From the NCBI RefSeq assembly GCF_003594875.1, contig NZ_QZEY01000014.1:1-64000 (forward strand): a stretch of 64,000 bases of DNA, written 5' to 3'. Positions within the stretch are counted from its first letter, which is position 1, and each line of letters opens with the position of its first letter. The position numbers and the translations under genes were made by a program. Of the stretch, positions 1 through 10,377 are shown piece after piece. Under the pieces are notes generated by a model. The model did not search any database. It was not told the origin of the DNA and saw only the letters and a program-made list of their open reading frames with translations. Source of the stretch: Bailinhaonella thermotolerans. GTDB taxonomy: Bacteria > Actinomycetota > Actinomycetes > Streptosporangiales > Streptosporangiaceae.

Positions 1-25
1 GGGTCACCCCGCACGAACAGCAGCC

Positions 26-65
26 AAGGCCCCCGCCACCGGAACCACCCGGCAGCGGGGGCCTT
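26..65. terminator. Hairpin terminator at the left edge
   Basis: A perfect 11-bp inverted repeat (26-36 against 55-65) encloses an 18-nt loop. It lies just beyond the 3' end of the leftward gene that stops at 125, and could also end a gene outside the window. There is no clear T run, as is common in G+C-rich actinomycetes. Confidence 0.6.
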
Positions 66-124
66 CGCCTGCGCATACCCCGGCACCGACCGCCCCCGGC
101 CGTACACCGGCGCTGGGGGTCGTT

Positions 125-766
125 CTACAGGCTCAGGGGGGTCGCGGTCAGGCGGCGGATGGCCTCCTCGTCGCCCTTCAGGTCGACGCGGGCGTGGTCC
201 TTGCGGCCGAAGGCGTACAGCAGGAGCTCCTGGGGCTCGCCCTCGATGACGACGTGGGGCTCGGCCTTCTTGACGCCGGCCGCGACCCCGTCGGGGCGGC
301 GGAGGACGGCTCCGGCGGGGACGCGGCGCAGGAGGGCGCGGCCGCCCAGGCGCAGGCGGTTCCAGAGGAGGTCGCTCAGGCCGGGGTCGAGCACGCGGGG
401 CTGCCAGTCCGGGCGCGCGCGGCGGACGTCCTCGTGGTGGACGAAGAACTCCATCGTGTTCACCGCGGCGTCCAGCCCCGGCACCAGCCGGTACGGCGAG
501 AGCCGCGGCGGGCCCTGGCGCACCTGGTCGACCAGCTCGGCGTAGGAGAAACGCGTGCGCAGGCCGCGCTGGACGGAGGCGGTGTAGCCGGCGAGGGGCT
601 TGACGGCGATGCCGGGGGCGGCGTCGAGCCGGCCCTCGCGGAGGACGAGGTGGGCGGCCAGATCGTAGGTGGTCCAGCCCTCGCACAGCGTGGGAGCGTC
701 GGGCCCGACCTCCTCGAACAGGTCGCAGAGTGCGGCGCGTTCGGCGCGTGCGTGGTTCACGCTCAT
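125..766 (-). CDS. TIGR03085 family protein (DinB/maleylpyruvate isomerase-like)
   Basis: A 213-residue cytoplasmic protein that looks like the actinobacterial TIGR03085 family, relatives of mycothiol-dependent maleylpyruvate isomerase with a DinB-like helical bundle. Supporting features are the N-terminal CEGW...DLAAHLVLREGR segment and the central FFVHHEDVRRA motif, whose histidines and acidic residue usually form the metal site. No reaction can be assigned. The ATG at 766 is preferred over a GTG 12 nt upstream because the family usually begins MS-x-x-ARxER. It is divergent from the ABC exporter. In other actinomycetes a homologue often sits near hisI, as here (recalled, not checked). Confidence 0.75.
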   Translation of the reverse strand: MSVNHARAERAALCDLFEEVGPDAPTLCEGWTTYDLAAHLVLREGRLDAAPGIAVKPLAGYTASVQRGLRTRFSYAELVDQVRQGPPRLSPYRLVPGLDAAVNTMEFFVHHEDVRRARPDWQPRVLDPGLSDLLWNRLRLGGRALLRRVPAGAVLRRPDGVAAGVKKAEPHVVIEGEPQELLLYAFGRKDHARVDLKGDEEAIRRLTATPLSL

Positions 767-898
767 GATCCTACCCACCGGGTGACTGGGTGATCACGGG
801 AATAAGACGGGGCCGTTCTGATGATAAGACCCTATGGGCGGCCTTTCCGGAAACCGGGGTCGCCGCCGCAGCGCCCCCGACGAAAGGACATCCCCCGC

Positions 899-2719
899 GT
901 GTCGACCAAGGTGACCACCGCCGTCATGCGTCAGGGGATGCGGGTCCTCGGCGTCGCCATCCGCGGCGAGCCGCTCGTCTTCACCGGCGCGGTCCTGGCC
1001 AGCGCGCTCTACGGCGTGATGACCGTGGGCTCGGCCCGGGCCCTCGGCTGGGCGACCGAGAACGTCGTGCTCCCCGCCTTCGCCCAGGGCCGGACCACCG
1101 CCGGCCTGCTCACCGCGGGCGTCGTGCTGATCGTGGGCACGGCCCTCCTGCGCGCCCTCGGCGTGGTGGGCCGCCGCATCCTGGCCGGCGAGATGCAGTA
1201 CCGGATGCAGGCCAGGTCCCGCCGCGGCGTGACCCGCCAGTACCTCCGGCTGCCGCTGGCCTGGCACCACCGCCACCCGACCGGGCAGCTCCTGTCCAAC
1301 GCGAGCTCGGACGCCGAGGCGGCCTGGGCGCCGCTCGCGCCGCTGCCGATGGCCGTCGGCGTCATCGTCATGCTGGTCACGGCCGCCGTGGCGATGCTGC
1401 TCACGGACCCGGTGCTGGCGCTGGTCGGGTTCTGCGTGTTCCCGCTGATCGCGCTGCTCAACTTCGCCTACCAGCGCCGCCTGTCGCCGCTGGTCACCCG
1501 AGCCCAGCAGCTCCGCGCCGAGGTGAGCGAGACGGCGCACGAGAGCTTCGACGGCGCCCTCGTCGTCAAGACGCTCGGCCGCGAGGAGGCCGAGACCGCG
1601 CGCTTCCGCGAGCGCGCCCACAACCTGCGCGACGCCAACATCCGCGTCGGCCGCGTCCGGGGCATGTTCGACCCGGTCCTGGAGGCGCTGCCCACGCTCG
1701 GCGTGCTCGCCGTGCTGCTGGTCGGCTCGATCCGGCTGGAGAACGGCTCCATCACCGCCGGCGCGCTGATCGAGGTGGCCTACCTGTTCACGCTGCTGGC
1801 GTTCCCGATCCGCGCCCTGGGCTGGGTGCTGGCGGAACTGCCCCGCAGCGTCGTCGGCTGGAGCCGCGTGCGCGACGTGCTCGACGCGACCGGCTCCCAG
1901 GAGTACGGCGACCGCGAGCTGGCCGCCGAAGGCCCCGCGCGGCTGGACGTGCGCGGCCTGACCTTCGGGTACGACAAGGACAACCCGGTCGTGCGGGACG
2001 TCTCCTTCGATGTGGCCCCGGGCCGCACGGTGGCCCTCGTGGGGCCGACGGGCTCCGGCAAGTCCACGATCACCCAGCTCCTGGTGCGGCTCATCGACCC
2101 GGACGCCGGCTCGGTCGCCCTCGACGGTGTGGACCTGCGCGAGATCGCCCGCACCGGGGTGAGCCGGGCGGCGGCGCTGGTGCCGCAGCAGACGTTCCTG
2201 TTCGACGACACCGTGCGCGGCAACATCGCCCTCGGGCTCGACGCGGACGACGACACCGTGTGGGAGGCGCTGCGGCTGGCCCAGGCCGAGCGGTTCGTGA
2301 AGGCGCTGCCCGACGGCCTCGACACCCGGGTGGGGGAGCGCGGCGCGACCCTGTCCGGCGGGCAGCGGCAGCGGCTGGCGCTGGCCCGCGCGCTGGTGCG
2401 CAAGCCCCGGCTGCTGATCATGGACGACTCCACGTCCAGCGTGGACCCGCAGGTCGAGGCGCGGATGCTCGCCGGGCTGACCGAGTCCCCGGCCACGATC
2501 GTCGTCGTCGCCTACCGCAAGGCGACGATCGCGCTGGCCGACGAGGTCGTGTACGTCGAGCAGGGCCGGGTGGTGGACCGGGGGACGCACGCCGAGCTGC
2601 TCGGGCGCTGCCCCGGTTACCGCGACCTGGTGACGGCGTACGAACGCGAGGAGTCCGAGCGCGACGCCGTCGCCGAGGAGTCCCCGCTGACCGGCCTCGG
2701 CGAGGAGGTGGTCGCGTGA
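899..2719 (+). CDS. ABC exporter half-transporter with degenerate ATPase site
   Basis: Fused membrane and nucleotide-binding domains of a type I ABC exporter (606 residues). The N-terminal ~320 residues hold the transmembrane helices. The ATPase domain has Walker A GPTGSGKST (~381) and signature LSGGQ (~484). Two catalytic positions are degenerate: Walker B ends MDD where the second D replaces the usual glutamate (~504), and the H-loop histidine is tyrosine (VAYRKAT, ~538). The GTG at 899 is chosen because GAAAGGA lies ~10 nt upstream (882-888); an in-frame ATG at 821 would add an atypical basic leader. The next gene encodes the partner half, so the two probably form a heterodimer. Substrate unknown. 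Confidence 0.88.
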   Translation: MSTKVTTAVMRQGMRVLGVAIRGEPLVFTGAVLASALYGVMTVGSARALGWATENVVLPAFAQGRTTAGLLTAGVVLIVGTALLRALGVVGRRILAGEMQYRMQARSRRGVTRQYLRLPLAWHHRHPTGQLLSNASSDAEAAWAPLAPLPMAVGVIVMLVTAAVAMLLTDPVLALVGFCVFPLIALLNFAYQRRLSPLVTRAQQLRAEVSETAHESFDGALVVKTLGREEAETARFRERAHNLRDANIRVGRVRGMFDPVLEALPTLGVLAVLLVGSIRLENGSITAGALIEVAYLFTLLAFPIRALGWVLAELPRSVVGWSRVRDVLDATGSQEYGDRELAAEGPARLDVRGLTFGYDKDNPVVRDVSFDVAPGRTVALVGPTGSGKSTITQLLVRLIDPDAGSVALDGVDLREIARTGVSRAAALVPQQTFLFDDTVRGNIALGLDADDDTVWEALRLAQAERFVKALPDGLDTRVGERGATLSGGQRQRLALARALVRKPRLLIMDDSTSSVDPQVEARMLAGLTESPATIVVVAYRKATIALADEVVYVEQGRVVDRGTHAELLGRCPGYRDLVTAYEREESERDAVAEESPLTGLGEEVVA

Positions 2720-2780
2720 GCGGCCCTCTCACCGAGGTAGCGGGCGTGGCAACCGTACAGACGGCACAGGAGGACATGGC

Positions 2781-4562
2781 GTGACCGTGCTCAACGACGC
2801 GGGGGTCGCCGAGCGCTCCGCCGTGGGGACCCTGCGGCGCGGCCTGGCGCTGTCGCCGGAGTTCCGCGCCGGGATCGCCGGCACGCTCGCGCTCGCCGTG
2901 GTCGCCACGGTGGGCAAGGTGATCGTGCCCATCGCGGTGCAGCAGGTCATCGACCGCGGCCTCAAGGACGGCACGCCGGACATCCCGTTCATCCGCACGG
3001 CCGTGCTGCTGTGCGCGGCCGGGGTGGTGCTGACCGCGATCGCCGGCTACCTGATGAACGTCCGGTTGTACCGCTCCACCGAGTCGGGGCTGGCCACGCT
3101 GCGGGTCAAGGGCTTCCGCCACGTGCACGACCTGTCCGTCCTCACCCAGAACTCCGAACGGCGCGGCGCCCTCGTCTCCCGGGTCACCGGCGACGTGGAC
3201 CAGATCAGCACGTTCATGCAGTGGGGCGGGCTGATGATCATCGTCTCGCTGGGCCAGCTCCTGGTCGCCAGCGCGCTGATGGCGGTCTACTCCTGGCAGC
3301 TCGCGCTGGTCGTCTGGGGCTGCTTCGTGCCGCTGGCGTTCGCGCTGCCCCGCTGGCAGCGCTGGCTCTCCTCGGCCTACACCGGCGTCCGCGAGCGCGC
3401 CGGCGACATGCTCGCCGCGATCAGCGAGTCCGTGGTCGGCACCGCCGTCATCCGGGCGTACGGCTCGGAGGAGCGCACGGCGGCCCGCATCGAGGCCACC
3501 GTGGACGCGCACAAGAAGGCGCAGTCCCGCGCCCAGCGCATCGTGGCGGTCACGTTCTCCATCTCCGAGATCGTCGCCGCCGTCGCGATCGCGGGCGTCG
3601 TGCTGCTGGGCGTGTGGCTGGGCATCGGCGGCGAGATCAGCGCCGGGCGGCTGGTCGCGTTCCTGTTCCTGATCACGCTGTTCGTCGGCCCGCTCCAGAT
3701 GGCCACCGAGGTCCTCAACGAGGCCCAGAACGCCATCGCCGGCTGGCGGCGCGTGCTCGGCGTCCTCGACACCCCGCCCGACGTCGCCGACCCGGGCGAG
3801 GACGGCGTGACGCTGCCGCGCGGTCCGATCGAGGTGCGCTTCGACCGCGTGGGCTTCGCCTACCCCGGCGGCGTGCCCGTCCTGCACGACGTGTCCGTGG
3901 ACATCGCCCCGCGCACCCGCGTGGCCGTCGTCGGCGAGACCGGCTCGGGCAAGACCACCTTCGCCAAGCTGCTCACCCGTCTCATGGACCCCGTCTCGGG
4001 CGCGGTCCTCGTGGACGGCGTGGACCTGCGGAAGGTCTCGTTCGCCTCGCTGCGCGAGCGCATCGTGATGGTGCCGCAGGACGGCTTCCTGTTCGACGAC
4101 ACCCTGGCCGAGAACATCCGGTACGGCAGGCCGTCGGCCACCGACGAGGACATCACGCTCGCGCTGACCGAGCTGGGCCTGCTCGACTGGCTGGAGGGCC
4201 TGCCGCAGGGCCTGGCCACCCCGGTCGGGCAGCGCGGGGAGTCCCTGTCGGCGGGGGAGCGGCAGCTCGTCGCGCTGGCCCGCGCCTACCTGGCCGACCC
4301 CGACCTGCTGCTGCTCGACGAGGCCACCTCCGCCGTGGACCCCGCCACGGAGGTACGGCTCGCGCGGGCGCTGGACGGCGTGACGCGCGGCCGTACGGCG
4401 ATCTCGATCGCGCACCGGCTGTCCACCGCCGAGAACGCCGACGAGGTGCTGGTCTTCGACCAGGGGCGGATCGTGCAGCGCGGCCCGCACGCCGAGCTGG
4501 CGGCCCGCCCGGGCGTCTACGCCGACCTGTACGCCTCGTGGACCCGCTCCCAGCACGGCTGA
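2781..4562 (+). CDS. ABC exporter half-transporter with canonical ATPase site
   Basis: The second half of the exporter pair (593 residues): about six transmembrane helices, then an ATPase domain. Walker A is GETGSGKTT (~385), Walker B is LLLLDEATS with catalytic glutamate (~508), and the H-loop is IAHRLST (~541). The signature is LSAGE rather than LSGGQ. In heterodimeric exporters the degenerate site pairs one subunit's Walker motifs with the other's signature, and the substitutions here fit that arrangement with the upstream gene. GTG start with AGGAGG (2769-2774) about 6 nt upstream. Gap to the upstream gene is 61 bp, so co-transcription is likely. Confidence 0.9.
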   Translation: MTVLNDAGVAERSAVGTLRRGLALSPEFRAGIAGTLALAVVATVGKVIVPIAVQQVIDRGLKDGTPDIPFIRTAVLLCAAGVVLTAIAGYLMNVRLYRSTESGLATLRVKGFRHVHDLSVLTQNSERRGALVSRVTGDVDQISTFMQWGGLMIIVSLGQLLVASALMAVYSWQLALVVWGCFVPLAFALPRWQRWLSSAYTGVRERAGDMLAAISESVVGTAVIRAYGSEERTAARIEATVDAHKKAQSRAQRIVAVTFSISEIVAAVAIAGVVLLGVWLGIGGEISAGRLVAFLFLITLFVGPLQMATEVLNEAQNAIAGWRRVLGVLDTPPDVADPGEDGVTLPRGPIEVRFDRVGFAYPGGVPVLHDVSVDIAPRTRVAVVGETGSGKTTFAKLLTRLMDPVSGAVLVDGVDLRKVSFASLRERIVMVPQDGFLFDDTLAENIRYGRPSATDEDITLALTELGLLDWLEGLPQGLATPVGQRGESLSAGERQLVALARAYLADPDLLLLDEATSAVDPATEVRLARALDGVTRGRTAISIAHRLSTAENADEVLVFDQGRIVQRGPHAELAARPGVYADLYASWTRSQHG

Positions 4563-4591
4563 CCGACCCCACCCGCTGGGAGAATCGACCC

Positions 4592-4939
4592 ATGAACCTC
4601 GACCCGAAGATCGCCGGGCGGCTGAAGCGCAACCCGGAGGGACTGGTGCCCGCGGTGGTGCAGCAGCACGACACCGGCGAGGTGCTCATGCTCGCGTGGA
4701 TGGACGACGAGGCGCTGCACCGCACCCTGACCACCGGCCGCGCGACCTACTGGTCGCGCTCCCGGGGGGAGTACTGGGTCAAGGGCGACACCTCCGGGCA
4801 CGTCCAGCACGTCAGGCACGTGGCCCTGGACTGCGACGGCGACACGATCCTGCTCAAGGTGGACCAGGTGGGGGCGGCCTGCCACACCGGCGACCGCACC
4901 TGCTTCGACGCCGACGTGCTGGAGATCGCGCACCCATGA
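4592..4939 (+). CDS. hisI: Phosphoribosyl-AMP cyclohydrolase
   Basis: Opens the adenine ring of phosphoribosyl-AMP in histidine biosynthesis. The 115-residue length is normal for the monofunctional enzyme. Family hallmarks are [10 protein letters not shown], the TYWSRSR segment, the zinc-binding CDCD-like motif (here LDCDGDT) and [12 protein letters not shown] with its two cysteines. There is no good Shine-Dalgarno; a GAGAAT hexamer lies 6 nt before the ATG, so it may be leaderless. The stop overlaps the next start (ATGA at 4936-4939). The rest of the his pathway is not in the window. Confidence 0.95.
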   Translation: MNLDPKIAGRLKRNPEGLVPAVVQQHDTGEVLMLAWMDDEALHRTLTTGRATYWSRSRGEYWVKGDTSGHVQHVRHVALDCDGDTILLKVDQVGAACHTGDRTCFDADVLEIAHP

Positions 4940-5130
4940 GCGGCGCACCCACCGGCGGAGCGTCTCCCGGCGGCGCGCCCGAGAGCGGCGCGCCCGAGAG
5001 CGGCGCGCCCGAGAGCGGCGCGTCCACGAACGGCGCGTCCACGAACGGCGCGTCCACGAACGGCGCGTCCACGAACGGGACGGCCACAAGCGGGACGGCC
5101 ACGAACGGCGAGTCCCCGAGTGGCGCGCCC
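4936..5130 (+). repeat. 15-bp coding tandem repeat, 13 units
   Basis: Thirteen contiguous 15-bp units run from the start codon of the TIGR02234 gene to 5130. Two near-identical blocks stand out: GAGAGCGGCGCGCCC-type at 4981-5025 (3 units) and ACGAACGGCGCGTCC-type at 5026-5070 (3 units), followed by diverged copies. Being multiples of three, copy-number changes would keep the frame. Confidence 0.93.
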
Positions 5131-5769
5131 GCCGCGGCGGGGCGGCGGTCGATGTGGACCGGGCTGGTCCTGATCGCGGCCGGGGCCGGGGCGCTGTTCG
5201 GCGCGTCCGGCCAGGTCTGGAGCGAGGTGCGGCTGTCGGCGGCCGTCCCCGGGGCGGCTCGCGCGCTCACCGGCGACGACCTGGCCGGCCTGGTCACCCC
5301 CGCCGCCGTGGTCGCGCTCGCCGGCCTGGTCGCCCTGCTCGCGACCCGGGGCGTCGCGCGGCGCGGCGTCGGCGCGCTGATCGCGCTGGCGGGGGTGGGC
5401 GCGGCGGTCTCCACGTTCCGGGGCATGTCCGAGGACGCCGCCGAGCGGGTCGTGCGCGACGGCAGCCCGCTGGCGCGCCTGGCCCAGGTCGAGGCCGTCA
5501 GCCACACCGCCTGGCCGTACCTCTCCCTCGCGGGGGCGGCGCTGCTGCTGGCGGGAGGGTTGTTCGCGATCGTCAGGGCCGGTTCCTGGCCCGGCATGTC
5601 GGCTCGGTACGATCGCCCGGGATCCGGTGGGGGCGAACGCTCACGCCGTACCGCGGAGGGCTCCCTGTGGGACGCCATCGACCGCGGCGCCGACCCGACG
5701 GCGGATCCCGCGGACGCGCCCGGGGAGCCGGGCGGACCGAGCAAACCCTCGACCGAACAGGGAAAGTGA
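4936..5769 (+). CDS. TIGR02234 family Trp-associated membrane protein with pentapeptide-repeat N-terminus
   Basis: A 277-residue membrane protein of the actinobacterial 'Trp biosynthesis-associated' TIGR02234 family. Residues ~72 onward carry about four hydrophobic helices and a C-terminal cytoplasmic tail, as usual. Function is unknown; the family is named for its position by trp genes, which holds here with trpC-B-A downstream. The unusual part is residues 1-65, which are thirteen consecutive pentapeptides of the form xxGAP/S ([20 protein letters not shown]-like), encoded by 15-bp DNA repeats. The start is translationally coupled to hisI by ATGA. Confidence 0.82.
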   Translation: MSGAPTGGASPGGAPESGAPESGAPESGASTNGASTNGASTNGASTNGTATSGTATNGESPSGAPAAAGRRSMWTGLVLIAAGAGALFGASGQVWSEVRLSAAVPGAARALTGDDLAGLVTPAAVVALAGLVALLATRGVARRGVGALIALAGVGAAVSTFRGMSEDAAERVVRDGSPLARLAQVEAVSHTAWPYLSLAGAALLLAGGLFAIVRAGSWPGMSARYDRPGSGGGERSRRTAEGSLWDAIDRGADPTADPADAPGEPGGPSKPSTEQGK

Positions 5770-5970
5770 ATGGCTGGCAATGACAACCACGGCGGCACCC
5801 CCGCCGCCTGGACCCTCGTCGCCCTCGTGCTCATCGGCGCCGCCGTCAGCGGCGTCGGCGTGGCCATGGGCAGCTACGCGTGGATCGGAGCCGGCGCGGC
5901 CGTGATCGTCCTCGGCCTCGTCGTGGGCAAGGTCATGCAGGTCACAGCCCGGGGCAAGCAGAGCGCCTGA
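5770..5970 (+). CDS. HGxxPAAW family small membrane protein
   Basis: A 66-residue protein with the signature HGGTPAAW near the N-terminus, then two hydrophobic segments (roughly 13-32 and 38-56) and a short basic tail. It matches the actinobacterial HGxxPAAW family, whose function is unknown and which typically lies between the TIGR02234 gene and trpC. The ATG follows the previous stop directly, with AGGGAAAG just upstream. A strong hairpin begins inside its stop codon, so this gene ends the hisI transcription unit. Confidence 0.85.
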   Translation: MAGNDNHGGTPAAWTLVALVLIGAAVSGVGVAMGSYAWIGAGAAVIVLGLVVGKVMQVTARGKQSA

Positions 5971-5999
5971 CAATCCCGGGCGCCGGTCCCGGGATTGTC
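5969..5999 (+). terminator. Hairpin terminator after the hisI operon
   Basis: Perfect 12-bp inverted repeat (5969-5980 against 5988-5999) with a 7-nt loop, starting within the stop codon of the HGxxPAAW gene. Confidence 0.8.
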
Positions 6000-6080
6000 C
6001 CGATCCGATCACTAACGGCCGTCGCCTCCCGCTCCCGGCCCTGGTCTGCCACTAGAGTGCTCCCCGCGAGTGGCACCGAC

Positions 6081-6100
6081 AGTGCTGACAAGTGCTGACA
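6081..6100 (+). repeat. Tandem decamer upstream of the dispanin-like gene
   Basis: AGTGCTGACA occurs twice in direct tandem (6081-6090, 6091-6100), immediately before the Shine-Dalgarno AGGAG (6100-6104). Inverted 7-mers TGCCACT (6047-6053) and AGTGGCA (6069-6075) lie just upstream. Possibly a regulator-binding region; no known operator was recognised. Confidence 0.5.
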
Positions 6101-6110
6101 GGAGTGGGCG

Positions 6111-6551
6111 ATGAGTAATGACTACCAGTCCGGCGGCCATGGGGACCAGGGCGGGTACGGCGCTCCGCCGCCACCGCCTCCGCCGGGCGGTGGCGGCTAC
6201 GGCGGCGGTTATGGCGGCGGCTACGACCAGGGTGGCTACGGGACGCCGCCTCCGGGTTACGGCGGCGGCTACGGCTCCGCGCCGAACAACTACCTGGCCG
6301 TCTCGATCGTGGCGCTGGTCATCTCGATCCTGTGCTGCGGCTGGCTCGCCATCATCCCGGGCATCGTGGCGGTGGTCTTCGCCAGCCAGGTGAACGGCAA
6401 GTGGCAGTCCGGCGACGCCGCGGGCGCCCAGGACGCCTCGGCCAAGGCCAAGCTGTGGATGATCATCACTTGGGCCGTCATCGCGGTGTCCCTCGTGCTC
6501 GGCATCATCCTCTACGCGACCGGCATCGTGGCCGGCCTCCCGACCACGTAG
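6111..6551 (+). CDS. CD225/dispanin-like (DUF4190-like) membrane protein
   Basis: A 146-residue protein with a Gly/Tyr/Pro-rich N-terminus (~residues 8-60, PPPPPPPGGGGYGGGY-like low complexity), then two hydrophobic segments separated by a short polar loop (VNGKWQSGDAAGAQDASAKAK). That layout, with CC at the end of the first helix (ILCCGWLAIIPGIVAVVFA), matches bacterial CD225/dispanin or DUF4190 proteins. These are small membrane proteins of unclear role. ATG with AGGAG 6 nt upstream. It follows a terminator, so it starts a new transcription unit. Confidence 0.78.
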   Translation: MSNDYQSGGHGDQGGYGAPPPPPPPGGGGYGGGYGGGYDQGGYGTPPPGYGGGYGSAPNNYLAVSIVALVISILCCGWLAIIPGIVAVVFASQVNGKWQSGDAAGAQDASAKAKLWMIITWAVIAVSLVLGIILYATGIVAGLPTT

Positions 6552-6569
6552 CCGGAATACACTGAGGCC

Positions 6570-7001
6570 GTGATCACACGAGCTCCCGGGCGGCGCGGCG
6601 GACTCCGGCTCCGGGCCGGGCTGCCGCCCCTCGGGGCGCTCGCCGCGGCCGTCGCGGGCGTGGTCTACGTCGGGCGGGTGGACCCGGGCGTCCCCGGGCA
6701 CTACCCGATCTGCCCCTTCCTGGCCCTCACCGGGCTCTACTGCCCCGGCTGCGGCGGCCTGCGCATGACCCACGCGCTGGCCAATGGCGATGTCGCGGCC
6801 GCCGCGGGCTTCAACGTCTTCCTCCTCCTGCTGGGCCCGTTCGTGGCCTACGCCTGGATCCGCTGGACCGTCGCGTCCCTGCGCGGCACCCGCTGGCGGC
6901 CCGCCATCGCGCGCCCGCCGGTGCTGTTCACCTTCATCGCGCTCATGATCGTCTTCTGGGTCGTGCGCAACCTCCCGTTCGGCGCGTTCCTGGCCCCCTG
7001 A
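6570..7001 (+). CDS. DUF2752 membrane protein
   Basis: A 143-residue membrane protein with about three hydrophobic helices and the DUF2752 signature [18 protein letters not shown] followed by TH. The cysteines and histidine are conserved in the family, whose function is not established. GTG start with no Shine-Dalgarno; TACACT (6558-6563) ends exactly 6 nt before the GTG, suggesting a leaderless transcript. It is only 18 bp from the dispanin-like gene and ends 266 bp before trpC. Confidence 0.82.
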   Translation: MITRAPGRRGGLRLRAGLPPLGALAAAVAGVVYVGRVDPGVPGHYPICPFLALTGLYCPGCGGLRMTHALANGDVAAAAGFNVFLLLLGPFVAYAWIRWTVASLRGTRWRPAIARPPVLFTFIALMIVFWVVRNLPFGAFLAP

Positions 7002-7267
7002 CGCCGCCGCGCCCCGCCGCGCCGTACGGCCTGAGCCCCGCGCGGACCGGCCCTCGCGTCGCGGGCCCGGCCCCTCCGGTGTACGGCCCGGCCCCTCCGG
7101 CGTACGGCGTGGCCCGGCGCGCGGCTGGGGGGCGGGGGCGCGCGTGGGGGAAGCGCGTCTCCGGAACGCCGGATCGGCCCCGGAGCACGGGCTCAGCCCC
7201 CGTGGCGTACTGCCTCGCGGGGGGCCGATACCATCGGGAGGCACACGAGACGGCGAGGAGGACGCGC

Positions 7268-8107
7268 GTGACCGAGGGCATCGAGCGGGGGGACATGCAG
7301 GAGGGCAGCGTGCTCGACCAGATCCTTGAGGGCGTGCGGGAGGACCTCGCCGAGAGGCAGGCCCGGATCCCGCTGGAGCAGCTCAAGGAGCGGGCCGCCG
7401 CGGCCGAGGCGCCCCGCGACGTGATGGCCGCCCTCGGCGGGGGCAACGTCTCCGTGATCGCCGAGGTGAAACGGTCCAGCCCGTCCAAGGGCGCGCTGGC
7501 GGCGATCGCCGACCCGGCCGCGCTGGCGAGCGACTACGAGGCCGGCGGCGCCCACGTGATCAGCGTGCTCACCGAGCGGCGCCGGTTCGGCGGCAGCCTG
7601 GAGGACCTGGCCCAGGTGCGCGCGGCCGTGGACATCCCGGTCCTGCGCAAGGACTTCATCGTCTCCTCCTACCAGCTCTGGGAGGCCCGGGCCCACGGCG
7701 CCGACCTGGCGCTGCTCATCGTGGCCGCCCTCGACCAGAACGCGCTCGTCTCCCTCATCGAGCGGGCGCAGACGATCGGCCTGGTGCCGCTGGTCGAGGT
7801 GCACACCGAGGAGGAGCTCGACCGCGCCCTCGACGCCGGCGCGACCGTGATCGGCGTCAACGCGCGCGACCTCAGGACGCTCAAGGTGGACCGCGAGACC
7901 TTCGGGCGGCTCGCGCCCAAGATCCCCGAAGGCGTCATCAAGATCGCCGAGTCGGGCGTGCGCGGCCCCCACGACCTGCTGGCCTACGCCCGCGCGGGCG
8001 CCGACGCCGTGCTCGTCGGCGAGAGCCTGGTGACCGGCAAGGACCCGAGGTCGGCCGTCGTCGACCTGGTTACGGCGGGCGCCCACCCGGCGTCCCGGAA
8101 CGACTGA
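7268..8107 (+). CDS. trpC: Indole-3-glycerol phosphate synthase
   Basis: Closes the indole ring from CdRP in tryptophan biosynthesis. The TIM-barrel protein (279 residues) has the family motifs [13 protein letters not shown] (~65-77), VLRKDF, the LLIVAAL strand, [10 protein letters not shown] and AESGVRG. Start: the GTG at 7268 has a consensus AGGAGG 6 nt upstream (7256-7261). An ATG at 7295 and GTG at 7310 are in-frame alternatives, and many homologues begin near the latter (SVLDQI). trpB follows after 30 bp. The small trpM gene seen between trpC and trpB in Streptomyces is absent. Confidence 0.95.
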   Translation: MTEGIERGDMQEGSVLDQILEGVREDLAERQARIPLEQLKERAAAAEAPRDVMAALGGGNVSVIAEVKRSSPSKGALAAIADPAALASDYEAGGAHVISVLTERRRFGGSLEDLAQVRAAVDIPVLRKDFIVSSYQLWEARAHGADLALLIVAALDQNALVSLIERAQTIGLVPLVEVHTEEELDRALDAGATVIGVNARDLRTLKVDRETFGRLAPKIPEGVIKIAESGVRGPHDLLAYARAGADAVLVGESLVTGKDPRSAVVDLVTAGAHPASRND

Positions 8108-8137
8108 CACGCCGCGACGAGAAGAACTGAGGACCCG

Positions 8138-9334
<1,197 letters not shown>

Positions 9335-9346
9335 ACGGGCCCGCCG

Positions 9347-10147
9347 ATGACTTCCCTGAGCACCGTATTCGAGAAGACGCGCGCCGAGGGACGGGCCGCG
9401 CTGGTCGGCTACCTCCCGGCCGGGTTCCCCTCGGCCGAGGGCTGCGTCGCCGCCGCGACCGCCATGGTCGAGGCGGGCTGCGACGTCATCGAGGTCGGCC
9501 TGCCGTACTCCGACCCGCTGATGGACGGCCCGACCATCCAGGACGCCGTGCACCGGGCCATGGTGAACGGCACCCGCATCGCCGACGTGTTCCGCGCGGT
9601 CGAGGGCATCGCCGCCACCGGCGCCGCCACGCTCGTCATGACGTACTGGAACCCCGTCTACCGCTACGGCGCCGAGAGGTTCGCCTCCTCGCTCGCCTCG
9701 GCGGGCGGCGTCGGCGTCATCACCCCCGACCTCACGCCCGAGGTCGCCGGGCCGTGGCGCGAGGCCGCGGCGGGCGCCGGGCTGGACACCGTCTTCCTGG
9801 TCGCCCCCAGCTCCACCGAGGAGCGCATCGCGGCCGTCACCGAGTGCTGCTCGGGCTTCGTCTACGCCGCCTCGCTCATGGGCGTGACCGGCGCGCGCGC
9901 CTCGGTCGGCGCCGCGGCCGAGGGCCTGGTCGCCCGGACCCGGGCGCACACGGACCTGCCGGTCTGCGTCGGCCTCGGCGTCGGGACCGGGGCCCAGGCC
10001 GCCGAGGTCGCCGCGTACGCCGACGGCGTGATCGTGGGGTCGGCCTTCATCCGCAGGCTCCTGGACGCCCCCGACGAGGCCACCGGGCTCAAGGGCGTGA
10101 CCGCGCTCGCGGAGGAGCTCGCCGCCGGGGTCCGCTCCCGCGCCTGA
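9347..10147 (+). CDS. trpA: Tryptophan synthase alpha chain
   Basis: Cleaves indole-3-glycerol phosphate to indole and glyceraldehyde 3-phosphate (266 residues). Catalytic glutamate and aspartate are in VIEVGLPYSDPLMDGPTIQ, and the barrel motifs MTYWNPVYRYG, GVITPDLTPEVAG, FVYAASLMGVTGAR and VGLGVGTGAQA are present. Last gene of trpC-B-A; a hairpin follows 9 bp after the stop. Confidence 0.97.
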   Translation: MTSLSTVFEKTRAEGRAALVGYLPAGFPSAEGCVAAATAMVEAGCDVIEVGLPYSDPLMDGPTIQDAVHRAMVNGTRIADVFRAVEGIAATGAATLVMTYWNPVYRYGAERFASSLASAGGVGVITPDLTPEVAGPWREAAAGAGLDTVFLVAPSSTEERIAAVTECCSGFVYAASLMGVTGARASVGAAAEGLVARTRAHTDLPVCVGLGVGTGAQAAEVAAYADGVIVGSAFIRRLLDAPDEATGLKGVTALAEELAAGVRSRA

Positions 10148-10156
10148 CGTCCCCGG

Positions 10157-10197
10157 CCCCCGCCGTCCTCCCGTGATCGGGATGCTCGCGGCGGGGG
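10157..10197 (+). terminator. Terminator of trpCBA
   Basis: Outer 9-bp stem CCCCCGCCG (10157-10165) against CGGCGGGGG (10189-10197), with an inner 4-bp stem CCCG/CGGG at 10170-10181. Confidence 0.65.
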
Positions 10198-10377
10198 TCC
10201 GCGTTGTTCCGGTACGGACTTCGTCCGGGTACGTCCGGCCGCATCGGCTGGTCACGGGCTGAGCGGGCGCGTAAAGGTCGCCGAGCTTACGCCCCGCTTA
10301 GCCTGAGTGTGCTGAACTGGGCTGCGGCCCCGTGCCGCGCCGTCCAGGCGCGGCCCTAGCTAGGAGACGAGATTCAG

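Noticed and set aside
790-2784. Long plus and minus frames overlapping the first ABC subunit
   Set aside because: Both are Arg/Gly/Pro-rich shadows; the ABC motifs are all in the 899-2719 frame.
4936-5130. Pentapeptide-repeat (quinolone-resistance type) protein
   Set aside because: The units are xxGAP/S, not A(D/N)LxX, and are followed by a TIGR02234 membrane domain.
6047-6100. CIRCE-like heat-shock operator upstream of the dispanin-like gene
   Set aside because: Only a single GAGTGCT half-site is present; the TTAGCACTC half and 9-bp spacing are missing.
7002-7255. Coding gene between DUF2752 and trpC
   Set aside because: The only open frames are Arg/Pro/Gly-rich; the stretch is repetitive with GTACGGC words and looks intergenic.
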